Origin: a bacterium
Lineage (GTDB): Bacteria > Bacillota_I > Bacilli_A > Izemoplasmatales > Hujiaoplasmataceae
Direction of reading: 5' to 3'
Assembly: GCA_030684695.1 (NCBI GenBank)
Contig: JAUXXX010000040.1
Coordinates: forward strand, 1-35,401
DNA: 35,401 bases
Made by a program: the position numbers and the translations under genes. The notes beneath the pieces were generated by a model. That model had not been told where the DNA came from. It was given only the letters and a program-made list of their open reading frames with translations, and did no database searches. Of the stretch, positions 16,343 to 24,911 are shown piece after piece; position 1 is the first letter of the stretch; every line of letters begins with the position of its first letter.

Positions 16343-17507
16343 CTTAATAACCGATATCTCTTATCGTATTCGACCCAAGTTTAAAGAAGAGTTGTCCGGG
16401 GATGTCATCAAAGTAATCCAAAAAGAAAATAATGAAACGATTATTGTTTTAGCAGATGGGCTTGGAAGTGGCGTCAAAGCAAACATCCTCGCAACTTTAA
16501 CTACACAAGTATTGACTACCATGTTAAAAGAAAATATGTCGATTGAAGAAGCGACTCAAATGTTAGCAGATACATTGCCAGTATGTTCTCTTCGAAAAGT
16601 AGCTTATTCCACGTTTACCATCATTCAAATACATCAAGATTTTACTTGTGATATCTACGAATATGACAATCCGAAAAGTTTGTATTATCAAAAACATTGT
16701 CCCGTTGAACTTGTTACTTCGAAACGTCTTATCTCAGATAAGCGAATCTACTATACCAGGATAAAACTTCATGAAGGTGACACACTCCTTGCATTTTCAG
16801 ACGGAATTGTCCATGCTGGAGTTGGCAAAACGCTAAATTTTGGGTGGACTCGAAATGAAATTCAAGTATATGCAAAACGATTGATTGATTTAAATGTCAG
16901 TTCGAATGGGATTACTTCTGCGTTGATGTATAAAACCGGAAAACTTTATGAACAAGAACCAGGAGATGACTGCTCTGTTGTTTGTGTTCAAGTCAAACCA
17001 CGAGTGCCAGTACTTGTTATGGTTGGTCCGCCAAAAGATAAGAACCATGATCGACAATTCCTTGACCTGTTTTTCTCTAAAAAGGGAAAACGAGTTGTTT
17101 GTGGTGGCACTACTGCAAACTTAGTAAGCGACTATCTTCACCAAGAAATCAAAGTAGATCTATTTTCTAACGATTCTGCTATCCCTCCAATTGCTTGGAT
17201 TGAAGGAATTGATGTTGTCACAGAGGGTGTAATCACGATTAATAAAGTTCTTGAATATGCCAAAGAGGCAACGGGAGAAAACACAGATGTGAAGAAACGG
17301 TTCAAGGGCAAGGATGGTGCTTCGATATTAGCCAACTTGTTATTCGAAGAATCTACAGACATTCATTTCTTTATCGGGCAAGCAGTAAATCCAGCACATC
17401 AAAATCCAGATTTACCCATCGGATTTCATATTAAAATGCAGTTACTTACTCAATTGATTGAACACTTAAGAAAAATGGGAAAAACCATTCAAACAACTTA
17501 TTATTAA
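16332..17507 (+). CDS. SpoIIE/PP2C-type protein phosphatase, hydrogenase-linked
   Basis: A 391-aa protein. The N-terminal half (about 1-215) is a SpoIIE-like metal-dependent Ser/Thr phosphatase with the metal-binding aspartates in ADGLGSG (D42), FSDGIVHAG and GDDCSVV. The C-terminal half (about 220-391) starts VLVMVGPPKDK and is soluble; I do not recognise it outside this context, although it has a GGTTAN motif and an IEGIDVVTEGV segment suggesting a small alpha/beta ligand domain. It overlaps the sensory hydrogenase gene by 11 bp and lies 15 bp before the second hydrogenase. The natural reading is an output enzyme: H2 or redox state read by the hydrogenase/PAS protein changes dephosphorylation of an unknown target. 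Confidence 0.87.
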   Translation: MMNNLITDISYRIRPKFKEELSGDVIKVIQKENNETIIVLADGLGSGVKANILATLTTQVLTTMLKENMSIEEATQMLADTLPVCSLRKVAYSTFTIIQIHQDFTCDIYEYDNPKSLYYQKHCPVELVTSKRLISDKRIYYTRIKLHEGDTLLAFSDGIVHAGVGKTLNFGWTRNEIQVYAKRLIDLNVSSNGITSALMYKTGKLYEQEPGDDCSVVCVQVKPRVPVLVMVGPPKDKNHDRQFLDLFFSKKGKRVVCGGTTANLVSDYLHQEIKVDLFSNDSAIPPIAWIEGIDVVTEGVITINKVLEYAKEATGENTDVKKRFKGKDGASILANLLFEESTDIHFFIGQAVNPAHQNPDLPIGFHIKMQLLTQLIEHLRKMGKTIQTTYY

Positions 17508-17522
17508 CATACGAGGAACCAC

Positions 17523-18962
17523 ATGAAACCATTTGATACGAAAGTACAACTATTAAAATATCGAGTATTAAAAGAAGTCGCAAAACTAGCCATTCACGAT
17601 TCTCTATCATCTGGAATGCTAGATGTTCATAAAGCCATCATTCCCACAAATAAAGCAACCATGCGCTGTTGTGTCTATAAAGAACGCGCCATCGTCAATG
17701 AACGTGTAAAACTAGCAACGAACTCTTCGATAGAGGAATTTGAAAGTTGGATCCAAGTAATCAAAATTGCTTGTGATGAATGCCCTGTTGGAGGATATGA
17801 AGTCACAAGTGGCTGTCGTGGTTGTATTGCGCATCGTTGTGAGCAAGCATGCAAGAAAAATGCGATTACTTTTGATAATCATCAAAAGGCACATATCGAT
17901 AAATCCAAATGTATTGAGTGTGGGCTATGCTCAAAAGTGTGCCCATATAATGCCATTCATAATTTCAAGCGTCCTTGCGAACTTGCATGCAAGGTAAATG
18001 CAATCACCATGGATGCCGATAAAGCGGCAAGTATCGACCATTCAAAGTGTATCACATGTGGCGCCTGTGTTTATCAGTGCCCATTTGGAGCGATTATGGA
18101 TAAGTCAGAATTGGTTCCAGCCATCCAACTTATCAAAAAGAGTAGATACAATACCAAGTATAAAGTATACGCTGTTGTAGCGCCAGCCATAGCTTCTCAA
18201 TACGAAAGAGAAGAACTGGGTCAAATCTTGAAAGCCATCAAAAACTTGGGATTCTACAATTTAGTGGAAGCAGCATTAGGTGCGGATTTAGCTACTGTGC
18301 TTGAAACCGAGGAACTACTTACAAAACCAGTACTAACTAGTTCGTGCTGCCCATCGTTTGTTGAATATATAAAGAAACATCACCCTAAAGTGGAAAAGCA
18401 CATCTCTCATACTCCTTCGCCTATGGCTCTTGTTGGCAAGATAATTAAGACAAGTGACCCTAATGCTAAAGTTGTTTTTATTGGACCTTGCATTGCAAAA
18501 AAACAAGAAGCTAAGCTTAGTCATGTGAAACCATATGTTGATGCAGTCATCACTTTTGAAGAATTACAAGCATGGATTGATGCTGCGGATATCAATTTAA
18601 GTTCTCTTGTACCTGAACACTTGGATAATGCATCTTACTTTGGAAGAATATTTGCAAAAAGTGGAGGATTATCAAAAGCGGTTATACAGTGCTTAAAGGA
18701 ATCGGAAAAAGACGTTTCTCTCGTAAATCCAATCATTGCTAGCGGAATTGATCAGTGCAAAGTAGCTTTATTAAAGCTATCTGTTAATAAACTCGGAGGA
18801 AACTTTTTAGAGGGAATGGCTTGTAGTGGCGGATGTATTGGTGGGCCATGTAATCTCACACATGAAGAAAAAGACGAAAAGGAAATAGAATGGTATGGGC
18901 AAAGTGCGTATGAGCAAAACATTCACTCTTCCATTCGCCTATTTCGAGATGATACACAATAG
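17523..18962 (+). CDS. [FeFe] hydrogenase, group B-like
   Basis: A 479-aa monomeric-type hydrogenase. A cysteine-rich N-terminal part (C84-C87-C98-C101-C106-C110) precedes two ferredoxin-like [4Fe-4S] motifs (C130-C133-C136-C140 and C176-C179-C182-C186). The H-domain follows with L1 TSSCCPSF (C275, C276), L2 GPCIAKKQE (C323) and L3 EGMACSGGCIGGP (C434, C438). Unlike the sensory protein upstream, it keeps the CysCys pair including the proton-relay cysteine and the methionine of L3, so it should be catalytically competent for H2 production or uptake. Maturases HydE, HydF and HydG are not in the window but must exist elsewhere. A GAGGA ribosome site lies just before the ATG. Last gene of the operon, followed by a terminator. 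Confidence 0.92.
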   Translation: MKPFDTKVQLLKYRVLKEVAKLAIHDSLSSGMLDVHKAIIPTNKATMRCCVYKERAIVNERVKLATNSSIEEFESWIQVIKIACDECPVGGYEVTSGCRGCIAHRCEQACKKNAITFDNHQKAHIDKSKCIECGLCSKVCPYNAIHNFKRPCELACKVNAITMDADKAASIDHSKCITCGACVYQCPFGAIMDKSELVPAIQLIKKSRYNTKYKVYAVVAPAIASQYEREELGQILKAIKNLGFYNLVEAALGADLATVLETEELLTKPVLTSSCCPSFVEYIKKHHPKVEKHISHTPSPMALVGKIIKTSDPNAKVVFIGPCIAKKQEAKLSHVKPYVDAVITFEELQAWIDAADINLSSLVPEHLDNASYFGRIFAKSGGLSKAVIQCLKESEKDVSLVNPIIASGIDQCKVALLKLSVNKLGGNFLEGMACSGGCIGGPCNLTHEEKDEKEIEWYGQSAYEQNIHSSIRLFRDDTQ

Positions 18963-18978
18963 TTCATTGAATGATACT

Positions 18979-19041
18979 ATCCCCATTCAGTTCGGTTCTA
19001 CAATTCGTTGATTGTAGAATCCGATGAAAGGGGATTTTTTT
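18979..19041 (+). terminator. Rho-independent terminator of the rex-hydrogenase operon
   Basis: An outer stem (ATCCCC at 18979-18984 with GGGGAT at 19030-19035) encloses an inner stem (CGGTTCTACAAT with ATTGTAGAATCCG, 18993-19023); a T run follows. Confidence 0.85.
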
Positions 19042-19329
19042 AAAAAAGAGCATAGAAATCGAGTATTTCAAATATTAAGATATATATATTTATCGAATAA
19101 ACTTGCTATTAGTTCAATTATTTTCTCTATTCTTCAAATCCACGTTTGGTGGTTTTATTGCAATTGAATTGATTGATTGTGATTACTTCAACCAAATTGA
19201 CACGATGGATTCTTTCTTGTTCAAAAACCTTCCAAATTGAATATCGGTGATCACTAATTTAGTACAACACAAGCTACGTTGTATTTTGTGTTAATTCAGT
19301 AGATATCGGTGAACGCAATCGATATTAAG
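19042..19329. other. Gene-free intergenic stretch with repeated and competing hairpin elements
   Basis: No coding region is supported. ATATCGGTGA occurs twice (19241-19250 and 19303-19312). TACAAC (19263-19268) can pair with GTTGTA (19278-19283), while AACACAA (19266-19272) can pair with TTGTGTT (19286-19292); the two pairings exclude each other. ATATCG (19303-19308) also mirrors CGATAT (19320-19325) just before the ychF promoter. Confidence 0.5.
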
Positions 19330-19358
19330 TTGTAAAAAAGCCTTTTTTTTAGTACAAT
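19330..19358 (+). promoter_or_regulatory. Promoter of ychF
   Basis: TTGTAA (19330-19335), 17 bp, TACAAT (19353-19358). Confidence 0.65.
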
Positions 19359-19386
19359 AGAAGGGTCAATGAAGGAGTGTGTTTGT

Positions 19387-20490
19387 ATGGGACTAACCGC
19401 AGGAATTGTTGGAATGCCAAATATTGGTAAATCCATGTTATTTAATGCTTTAACCAAATCAGCAGCGTTATCAGGGAATTTTCCTTTTAAGAGTGCTGAC
19501 CCTAATATCGGGGTCGTAGAGGTACCAGATGATCGGATTGATGCACTGGTAAAAATGTACAATCCAAAAAAAACAATTTATACATCGTTTGAGTTTATCG
19601 ATTTAGCAGGATTGGTAAAAGGTTCTTCCAAAGGAGAAGGATTGGGGAATCAATTTCTTTCCCACATTCGCAATGTGGATGCCATTTGTCATGTTGTTCG
19701 TTGCTTTGAAGATGATAACATCATACATGTCGATGGGTCTGTAAACCCGTTAAGGGATATAGAAACAATTGGCTTAGAATTGATTTTTGCGGATTTGGAA
19801 TCCATTGAAAAGCGATTGCCAAAAATCAAAAAAAGAGCTGGCGTAAAATCAGATAAAGAAGCCGTTGAAGAGTTCGAGTTATTGACGAAGCTAAAGGAAA
19901 CGTTGGAAGAAGGAATGCCAATTCGGTCCATGGTTTTGTTAGAAGACGAAGCGAAACTGATTAAAAATTTTAGTTTTATCACCGCAAAACCGATGCTTTA
20001 TGTATGTAATATCTCAGAAGATGATTTGGCTGATTACAGCGATAATACACATGTGAATGCTGTCATAGAATTAGCGAAGAAAGAAAAGACCCCAGTCTCA
20101 GTAGTTTGCGCTAAAATCGAACAAGAACTCGCTTCTTTATCTAAAACAGAACGACTAGAAATTTTAGAAGAGCTTGGAGTTTCTACACCAGGTATTAATG
20201 ACATCATTGCAAAATCCTATGACATGTTAGGTTTGGCAACGTTTTTGACAGCTGGAGAAAAAGAAGTTCGAGCATGGACATTCCGAAAAGGTGCGAAAGC
20301 TCCTGAATGTGCTGGAGTGATTCACTCCGATATTGAAAAAGGATTTATCAAAGCAGAGACCATTTATATTACAGATTTGCTCGCCGCTGGATCCGAAGAA
20401 AAAGCCAAACAACTGAATAAGTTTCGTTTAGAAGGTAAAGAATACATTGTTAAAGATGGCGATGTACTCCATTTTAGATTTAACATCTAG
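19387..20490 (+). CDS. ychF: Ribosome-binding ATPase YchF (Obg-family)
   Basis: A 367-aa Obg-family P-loop protein that prefers ATP and associates with the ribosome; in other bacteria it affects stress responses. Motifs: GMPNIGKSM (P-loop), DLAGLVKGSSKGEGLGNQFL (switch II) and NISEDDL (in place of the NKxD-type GTP specificity motif, as expected for YchF). A C-terminal TGS domain (about 280-365) follows, ending DGDVLHFRFN. The residue after GKS is methionine instead of the usual threonine, which is unusual. The ATG at 19387 follows GAAGGAG; an in-frame ATG at 19369 overlaps that ribosome site. First of three closely spaced genes. Confidence 0.96.
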   Translation: MGLTAGIVGMPNIGKSMLFNALTKSAALSGNFPFKSADPNIGVVEVPDDRIDALVKMYNPKKTIYTSFEFIDLAGLVKGSSKGEGLGNQFLSHIRNVDAICHVVRCFEDDNIIHVDGSVNPLRDIETIGLELIFADLESIEKRLPKIKKRAGVKSDKEAVEEFELLTKLKETLEEGMPIRSMVLLEDEAKLIKNFSFITAKPMLYVCNISEDDLADYSDNTHVNAVIELAKKEKTPVSVVCAKIEQELASLSKTERLEILEELGVSTPGINDIIAKSYDMLGLATFLTAGEKEVRAWTFRKGAKAPECAGVIHSDIEKGFIKAETIYITDLLAAGSEEKAKQLNKFRLEGKEYIVKDGDVLHFRFNI

Positions 20491-20499
20491 GGAGAAAAA

Positions 20500-20970
20500 A
20501 TGAGTCAACTTGAAGAACAAATCGTCAAACTATGTAAGCAAAGAAACTATAAGATTTCCACTGCAGAATCCGTTACCGGGGGATTAATCGCATCGATTAT
20601 TATCAACGTACCCGGTGCTAGTGAAGTCATTAACGAAGCCTATATTACTTATTCTGATGACTCAAAAGTGAAGAACTTATCGATTAATCCTGCATTGTTT
20701 TTATCGCACGATATTGTCAGTGAACGAATTGCGTTGGAAATGGTCAAAGGATTAAGAAAGAAAACGTATGCAGAGGTATGTATTGCGACTACTGGTTATG
20801 CTGGACCCAAAAGTTCCAAAGGAGTTCCAGTAGGCACAGTTTGCATTGGAATCAGTATCGAAGATAAAGTGTATACGGCTGTGAGACTATTTACAGGGTC
20901 TAGAAATGAAATTCGTCAGGCAGCTGCCCAATTCGCACTAGAAGAGACACTCAAATATTTGAAAGGGTAA
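20500..20970 (+). CDS. CinA C-terminal domain protein (NMN amidohydrolase-like)
   Basis: A 156-aa stand-alone CinA C-terminal domain. STAESVTGGLIASIIINVPG carries the catalytic-region ESxTGG motif, and ATTGYAGPKSSKGVPVGTVCIG is the second conserved block. The family removes the amide from nicotinamide mononucleotide (PncC), recycling NAD by-products, although some members have lost activity. It lies 9 bp after ychF with GGGAGAA as ribosome site. Confidence 0.93.
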   Translation: MSQLEEQIVKLCKQRNYKISTAESVTGGLIASIIINVPGASEVINEAYITYSDDSKVKNLSINPALFLSHDIVSERIALEMVKGLRKKTYAEVCIATTGYAGPKSSKGVPVGTVCIGISIEDKVYTAVRLFTGSRNEIRQAAAQFALEETLKYLKG

Positions 20971-20977
20971 TTAAGAT

Positions 20978-21880
20978 ATGTCGAGCAAAGCGAAGACAAT
21001 GATTGAGTTGACATTATTTTATTTGATCGGGTTTGCTATAGGTGTTGTTGTCTTTTTTGTATTTCCTGATTTTCATATCGTCATCAGGGTTTTGTTAGGT
21101 GACATCGCCATGACATTGTGGATTTGGATGTATGGATTGATTAGAAAGAACTCCAGCGTCTATGATCCTTATTGGAGCGTTGTTCCGCCAGTAATTTTGA
21201 TACTTGTGGCACTTTATTTGGATGTAGAATGGACGAGTTCGAGTATTTTACTGATTTGTGGTGTAAGTATTTGGGCCACTCGACTTACCTATAATTGGGC
21301 ACTGGGATGGAATGATTTTAGCGAACAAGATTGGCGTTATACCATGATTATGCAAAACCATCCAAAGCTATGGATTCTTTCCAATTTATTTGGAATTATG
21401 ATGATGCCTACTTTCATCGTCTTTATCCAATTGATTGGGGGAATTGCAGTATTGCAGCAAGAAGCATCGATGAATATGATATCAATTCTTGGATTTGTTA
21501 TGATTGTAGCTGCGTCTATGATTCAATACGTTGCGGATAAACAGATGCGTGATTTTAAGAGTAGAACCGCTCCTTTCAAACTGTGCATTGAAGAAGGACT
21601 TTGGAAATATAGTCGTCACCCCAATTATTTTGGAGAAGTTAGTGTTTGGTGGGGAGTATATCTCATCTATGTTGGAACGTTTGGAGTTCTCGATTTAGCT
21701 ATTTTGCCACCAATTTTGATGACTGCACTGTTTCTTTTCATTAGTATTCCTATGATGGAAAAAAAGATATTAAAAAGTCGTCCCCAGTACGCTGATTATC
21801 AAAATCGTGTCTCGATGATCATCCCGTTTTTCCCGAAACCAAAAGTTGATGAAGACGTACGCCAAGTACTCTCAGAATAG
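20978..21880 (+). CDS. DUF1295 family membrane protein (steroid-reductase-like)
   Basis: A 300-aa integral membrane protein with about seven helices. The C-terminal half has WKYSRHPNYFGEVSVWWGVY, the signature of the DUF1295/steroid 5-alpha-reductase/ICMT-like superfamily, where this region binds a nucleotide or methyl donor. The NWALGWNDFSEQDWRY loop is also typical. The bacterial substrate is unknown; lipid or isoprenoid modification is a guess. It starts 7 bp after the CinA gene. Confidence 0.9.
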   Translation: MSSKAKTMIELTLFYLIGFAIGVVVFFVFPDFHIVIRVLLGDIAMTLWIWMYGLIRKNSSVYDPYWSVVPPVILILVALYLDVEWTSSSILLICGVSIWATRLTYNWALGWNDFSEQDWRYTMIMQNHPKLWILSNLFGIMMMPTFIVFIQLIGGIAVLQQEASMNMISILGFVMIVAASMIQYVADKQMRDFKSRTAPFKLCIEEGLWKYSRHPNYFGEVSVWWGVYLIYVGTFGVLDLAILPPILMTALFLFISIPMMEKKILKSRPQYADYQNRVSMIIPFFPKPKVDEDVRQVLSE

Positions 21881-21902
21881 TGTATCGATTAGACAATTAT
21901 GG

Positions 21903-21936
21903 AAAACGAATGATGCAGTCATTCGTTTTTATTTTT
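21903..21936 (+). terminator. Rho-independent terminator of the ychF operon
   Basis: AAAACGAATGA (21903-21913) pairs with TCATTCGTTTT (21919-21929), loop TGCAG, then TATTTTT. The following 210 bp to the next promoter hold nothing I can identify. Confidence 0.9.
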
Positions 21937-22150
21937 AAAAAGGGTGATATCAAATAAACGAAGTTACAATCGTTTATAAAAGTAAACATTTGATTAAGGG
22001 TACGTTGTCTCAATCTATTTTATATTTTTGAATTTTTACATATCTACAAAAATAACTAAGCAAGTACACAGTTCTTCGTGATGTCGTTTTAAATCATCAG
22101 ACAATTGGTTCACACTTGAATAAATATTCGTGTATAATTTGGAGAGCACC

Positions 22151-22179
22151 TTTACAATCCATGAAGCGCTTTGTATAAT
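22151..22179 (+). promoter_or_regulatory. Promoter of the Arg/Asp-repeat membrane protein gene
   Basis: TTTACA (22151-22156), 17 bp, TATAAT (22174-22179). A second TATAAT at 22133-22138 lacks a matching -35. Confidence 0.72.
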
Positions 22180-22228
22180 GAACATAACAACTCAATGAAA
22201 AGCCACTTTTTTTAAGACTGCATTGAGA

Positions 22229-22274
22229 AAAAGGGGGATTATTCACTCGTTTAGTCAGTGAATAGACACATGAT
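22229..22274 (+). promoter_or_regulatory. Ribosome site separated from its start codon by a hairpin
   Basis: The only Shine-Dalgarno-like sequence, AAAAGGGGG (22229-22237), is 37 bp before the ATG at 22275. Between them TATTCACT (22240-22247) pairs perfectly with AGTGAATA (22257-22264). If folded, it leaves about 10 bases between the hairpin and the start codon. An earlier hairpin in the leader pairs CTCAATG with CATTGAG (about 22192-22227). Confidence 0.6.
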
Positions 22275-23474
22275 ATGAGCAAACAAGCAAGTGTAAAACA
22301 GACACTTTTTATTCGTCCCGTTTGGATGGTTCTTGCTTCCATTGTATTACTCTATTTCTTTTTTCAAACAGGTGGACTAGGCATCGTAATCCAAGGAGTT
22401 TCAGGGGGAAATATCAACACTGAAGTGATCATGTATTTGGCGATTCCTGGTGCAGCGATTTTTGCCTTACTATTCAAGAATGCAAGAAAACTTTCTTTCC
22501 TATTTTATTTTGTCGGAATTATCATGACATTCCTTGTCGTCTTAAATGGGTTTGCGTTTGTTTCAAACCTTGGGTTAGCTTATCTTCAATCCGCTGTTTA
22601 TACAACGATTCAAGGCTTTTCACCAAGCATTGCACCAATATTCCCAATGATTTATGTGTATGGATTATTAGGCATTGCAATCTTGTTTCTCTTGATAGGT
22701 GCGATGTCCCATGGAGGAGTCGGAATTGGTAAGTTTATGACCTTTCTTGCATTCATTGTTTCCTTTGGAATCGCTGGAATGGAACTATATTTATCTGGTA
22801 TGCAATTTCAACAACCTTTCTTTTCACTGGCATTATCATTTACGGTATTGCTCTTAGGTATTTATTTCTTTACATTATCGGCAAATAACACGTTTGTGAA
22901 TTATGAAACCAATCGAACACAAAAAATTGTAACATCAAAAAATGAAGTTGCTCGTGTTGAACGTCCCTATGATAGGCGTGATGACCGAAGAGACGATCGA
23001 AGAGACGATCGAAGAGATGATCGTTATTACGACCGTGACCGAAGAGATGACCGCTACTATGATCGTGACCGAAGAGATGACCGCTACTATGATCGAGACG
23101 ATCGCGACCGAAGAGATGACAGAGATCATCGACTTGTTGATCGATCCACCAGTGCAACAAGTAGTTCTAAAGCATCTGATTCCTATTTCACAGGGTCCAC
23201 ATTAGGAATTATCGGAATTGGCATTGGGCAGTTCTTGTTATCGGTTTTGACACTAGGTTTTGGCTTACCCGCTGCGGTGTGTATGAAAGAGCGCTGGTAT
23301 GCAAGACATACCGTAATCGATGGAAAACACTTTGTATTTGATGGAACGGGCATGCAGTTATTTGGGAAATGGATTTTATGGTTATTTTTATCAGTAATTA
23401 CGGTTGGGATTATGTTGTTTTTCATCCCCATTAAAATGAAAAAATGGGTCATCAGTCACACGCATGTGAAATAA
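22275..23474 (+). CDS. Membrane protein with Arg/Asp repeat and DUF898-like C-terminus
   Basis: A 399-aa protein. Residues 12-200 hold about six membrane helices. A hydrophilic segment (about 230-290) is almost only Arg, Asp and Tyr in RRDD and RRDDRYYDRD units. A Ser/Thr linker follows, then a domain with two more helices (about 308-340 and 362-385). This last part (VLTLGFGLPAAVCMKERWYARHT, then GKHFVFDGTGMQLFG) resembles the DUF898/YjgN-like membrane fold. Function unknown; the mixed-charge stretch probably faces the cytoplasm and could bind nucleic acid, lipid head groups or itself. The stop in frame at 22263 means translation cannot start further upstream than 22275. Alone between a promoter and a terminator. 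Confidence 0.85.
   Translation: MSKQASVKQTLFIRPVWMVLASIVLLYFFFQTGGLGIVIQGVSGGNINTEVIMYLAIPGAAIFALLFKNARKLSFLFYFVGIIMTFLVVLNGFAFVSNLGLAYLQSAVYTTIQGFSPSIAPIFPMIYVYGLLGIAILFLLIGAMSHGGVGIGKFMTFLAFIVSFGIAGMELYLSGMQFQQPFFSLALSFTVLLLGIYFFTLSANNTFVNYETNRTQKIVTSKNEVARVERPYDRRDDRRDDRRDDRRDDRYYDRDRRDDRYYDRDRRDDRYYDRDDRDRRDDRDHRLVDRSTSATSSSKASDSYFTGSTLGIIGIGIGQFLLSVLTLGFGLPAAVCMKERWYARHTVIDGKHFVFDGTGMQLFGKWILWLFLSVITVGIMLFFIPIKMKKWVISHTHVK
22971..23130 (+). repeat. Tandem repeat coding for Arg/Asp-rich low complexity
   Basis: A 12-base unit (about CGAAGAGACGAT) occurs about three times, then a 30-base unit coding RRDDRYYDRD occurs about twice plus a partial. Adjacent copies are near-identical at the DNA level, so copy number may vary by slippage in steps that keep the reading frame. 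Confidence 0.85.
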
Positions 23475-23539
23475 ATTTCGTTCATGAGATAAAACTAATA
23501 GACACCCATTAGTATGACGTATCATTTTCTATAACCAAA

Positions 23540-23586
23540 AAGGCTTACTGTGCCCCTTCCGGGAAAGTAAGCCTTCATTTTTTTAA
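23540..23586 (+). terminator. Bidirectional terminator between convergent genes
   Basis: AAGGCTTACT (23540-23549) pairs with AGTAAGCCTT (23566-23575). A T-rich run follows on the plus strand and an A run precedes it, so it can stop the + gene and the - gene at 23688-24152. Confidence 0.85.
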
Positions 23587-23687
23587 AAACGTTAGGTGAT
23601 CTTCAAAAACATGATGTCAAGCTAAGGATCAAGGATTGTTGATTGCCTCAACACAATATAAAAAAGAAGTTATCGATTCTTCGTATA

Positions 23688-24152
23688 TTATTTTTTATTG
23701 TCTTGAATTAATTCGTTTAACTTATCTGCTAATTCAAGGGCTTGCTTTTTGGACTGGGCTTGTAGATTGATGATTTTCCCTTTGACTAAGAGAATGGATA
23801 GAATATGAGTAGTAGGACCTTCTGAGTTGGTGTGGACTTCACTTTTTACTGATGCAATCTGAGATAAAGGAATTGTCTTTTTGAAAGGGGTATAAACATC
23901 CACTCGATGTTCTAGTTTATCAATAATGATTTTGCGAAGAAAATGGCAAACAAAGACGGTAAGGTTAAAAGTGAATATACTAATGACTAGTGAAATTGTG
24001 AGCCAATTTGCTAAAAGTATTTCGGTTTTGGTGAATAGTATATAAATAATACCAGATGATACGACAAGAAACTGAAAGAAACTAAATACACTAACGGGTA
24101 ATAGTATGACAGTTTGGGTAGTATTTTCATGAACATCTAATCGTTTTAGCAT
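23688..24152 (-). CDS. Small membrane protein with PH-like cytoplasmic part
   Basis: A 154-aa protein with two hydrophobic helices (about 18-45 and 49-75), then a soluble region (KIIIDKLEHRVDVYTPFKKTIPLSQIASVKSE...) whose strand pattern resembles the bacterial PH (YdbT-like) domains that follow two-helix membrane anchors. Family assignment is tentative. ATG at 24152 is preferred to a GTG at 24167 because AAAGTGAG lies at a suitable distance; the support is modest. It lies 138 bp downstream of the tetR-like gene on the same strand and may share its transcript. Confidence 0.65.
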   Translation of the reverse strand: MLKRLDVHENTTQTVILLPVSVFSFFQFLVVSSGIIYILFTKTEILLANWLTISLVISIFTFNLTVFVCHFLRKIIIDKLEHRVDVYTPFKKTIPLSQIASVKSEVHTNSEGPTTHILSILLVKGKIINLQAQSKKQALELADKLNELIQDNKK

Positions 24153-24290
24153 ACAATCAAATCTCACTTTCTTGTCATCAGTTCAGATATGTTCATTTAT
24201 CATAGGGGAACAACTTTTTATATACTTCAAAAAAAGATTGGTATCTGATATTGAATCACATGAATTACATTTATTGAACTCATTTTGAAG

Positions 24291-24887
24291 CTAGAAGATT
24301 TTCATAATTTGTTTCATAAACTCTTGTCGAAAACTTTCTTGAGTAAACAGGTTCATATACTCTTTCGATTCGGATCGAAGCTGTGAGACTTGTAAAAACA
24401 AAGGGATACAAAATGAGGAGAATAATAGGATATACTTGGCTTTAATTTCATCAATATTTGTACTATTCGACCTACTAGCAATGGACTCATACACTAAAGA
24501 TGTGAAGGGATTATCTTGGAAAAATTGTCTTATTAATAATGAAGAAGCTTCTTGCTGTAACTCATCAGATAAGAAAAGATACTGAATTAATCCCATGTGT
24601 TCAATTGCAAAATTGTATAGATAGTTCATTACAAACTCCAGATTTTCTTGTGAAGAGTTCGTGCTTCGGTTGTTAAATACTTCATTTGTTAGGTAGTTTT
24701 TTAAATCTTCAATCACTTCAGTCAACACAATTTCAATCAAAGCTTCTTTCGAACCAAAATGATAATTGACGGCAGCAATATTTACAAAAGAAGCATCGGT
24801 AATATCCTTGATTGACACTTTTACATTCGTTTGTAACAATTTTTTGGTGGCATTAATCATTCTTCGTTTTATTTCCATGCTCGACAC
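24291..24887 (-). CDS. TetR-family transcriptional regulator
   Basis: A 198-aa regulator. The N-terminal HTH (KRRMINATKKLLQ, then VSIKDITDASFVNIAAVNYHFGSKEALIEIVL) is a clear TetR-type DNA-binding domain, with the conserved YHFGSKEAL turn. The C-terminal ligand domain is unrelated to any I can name. It is transcribed away from the MMPL exporter gene with 118 bp between them, the usual arrangement of a repressor and its exporter. Start: GTG at 24887 with GAGGGGTG at normal distance; ATG at 24878 is an alternative. Confidence 0.88.
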   Translation of the reverse strand: MSSMEIKRRMINATKKLLQTNVKVSIKDITDASFVNIAAVNYHFGSKEALIEIVLTEVIEDLKNYLTNEVFNNRSTNSSQENLEFVMNYLYNFAIEHMGLIQYLFLSDELQQEASSLLIRQFFQDNPFTSLVYESIASRSNSTNIDEIKAKYILLFSSFCIPLFLQVSQLRSESKEYMNLFTQESFRQEFMKQIMKIF

Positions 24888-24911
24888 AATAATCACCCCT
24901 CAATTAAAACT

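Noticed and set aside
22870-23205. Several open frames on both strands over the Arg/Asp repeat
   Set aside because: A repeat without stops in several frames creates them by chance; only the 22275-23474 frame has helices and a plausible start.
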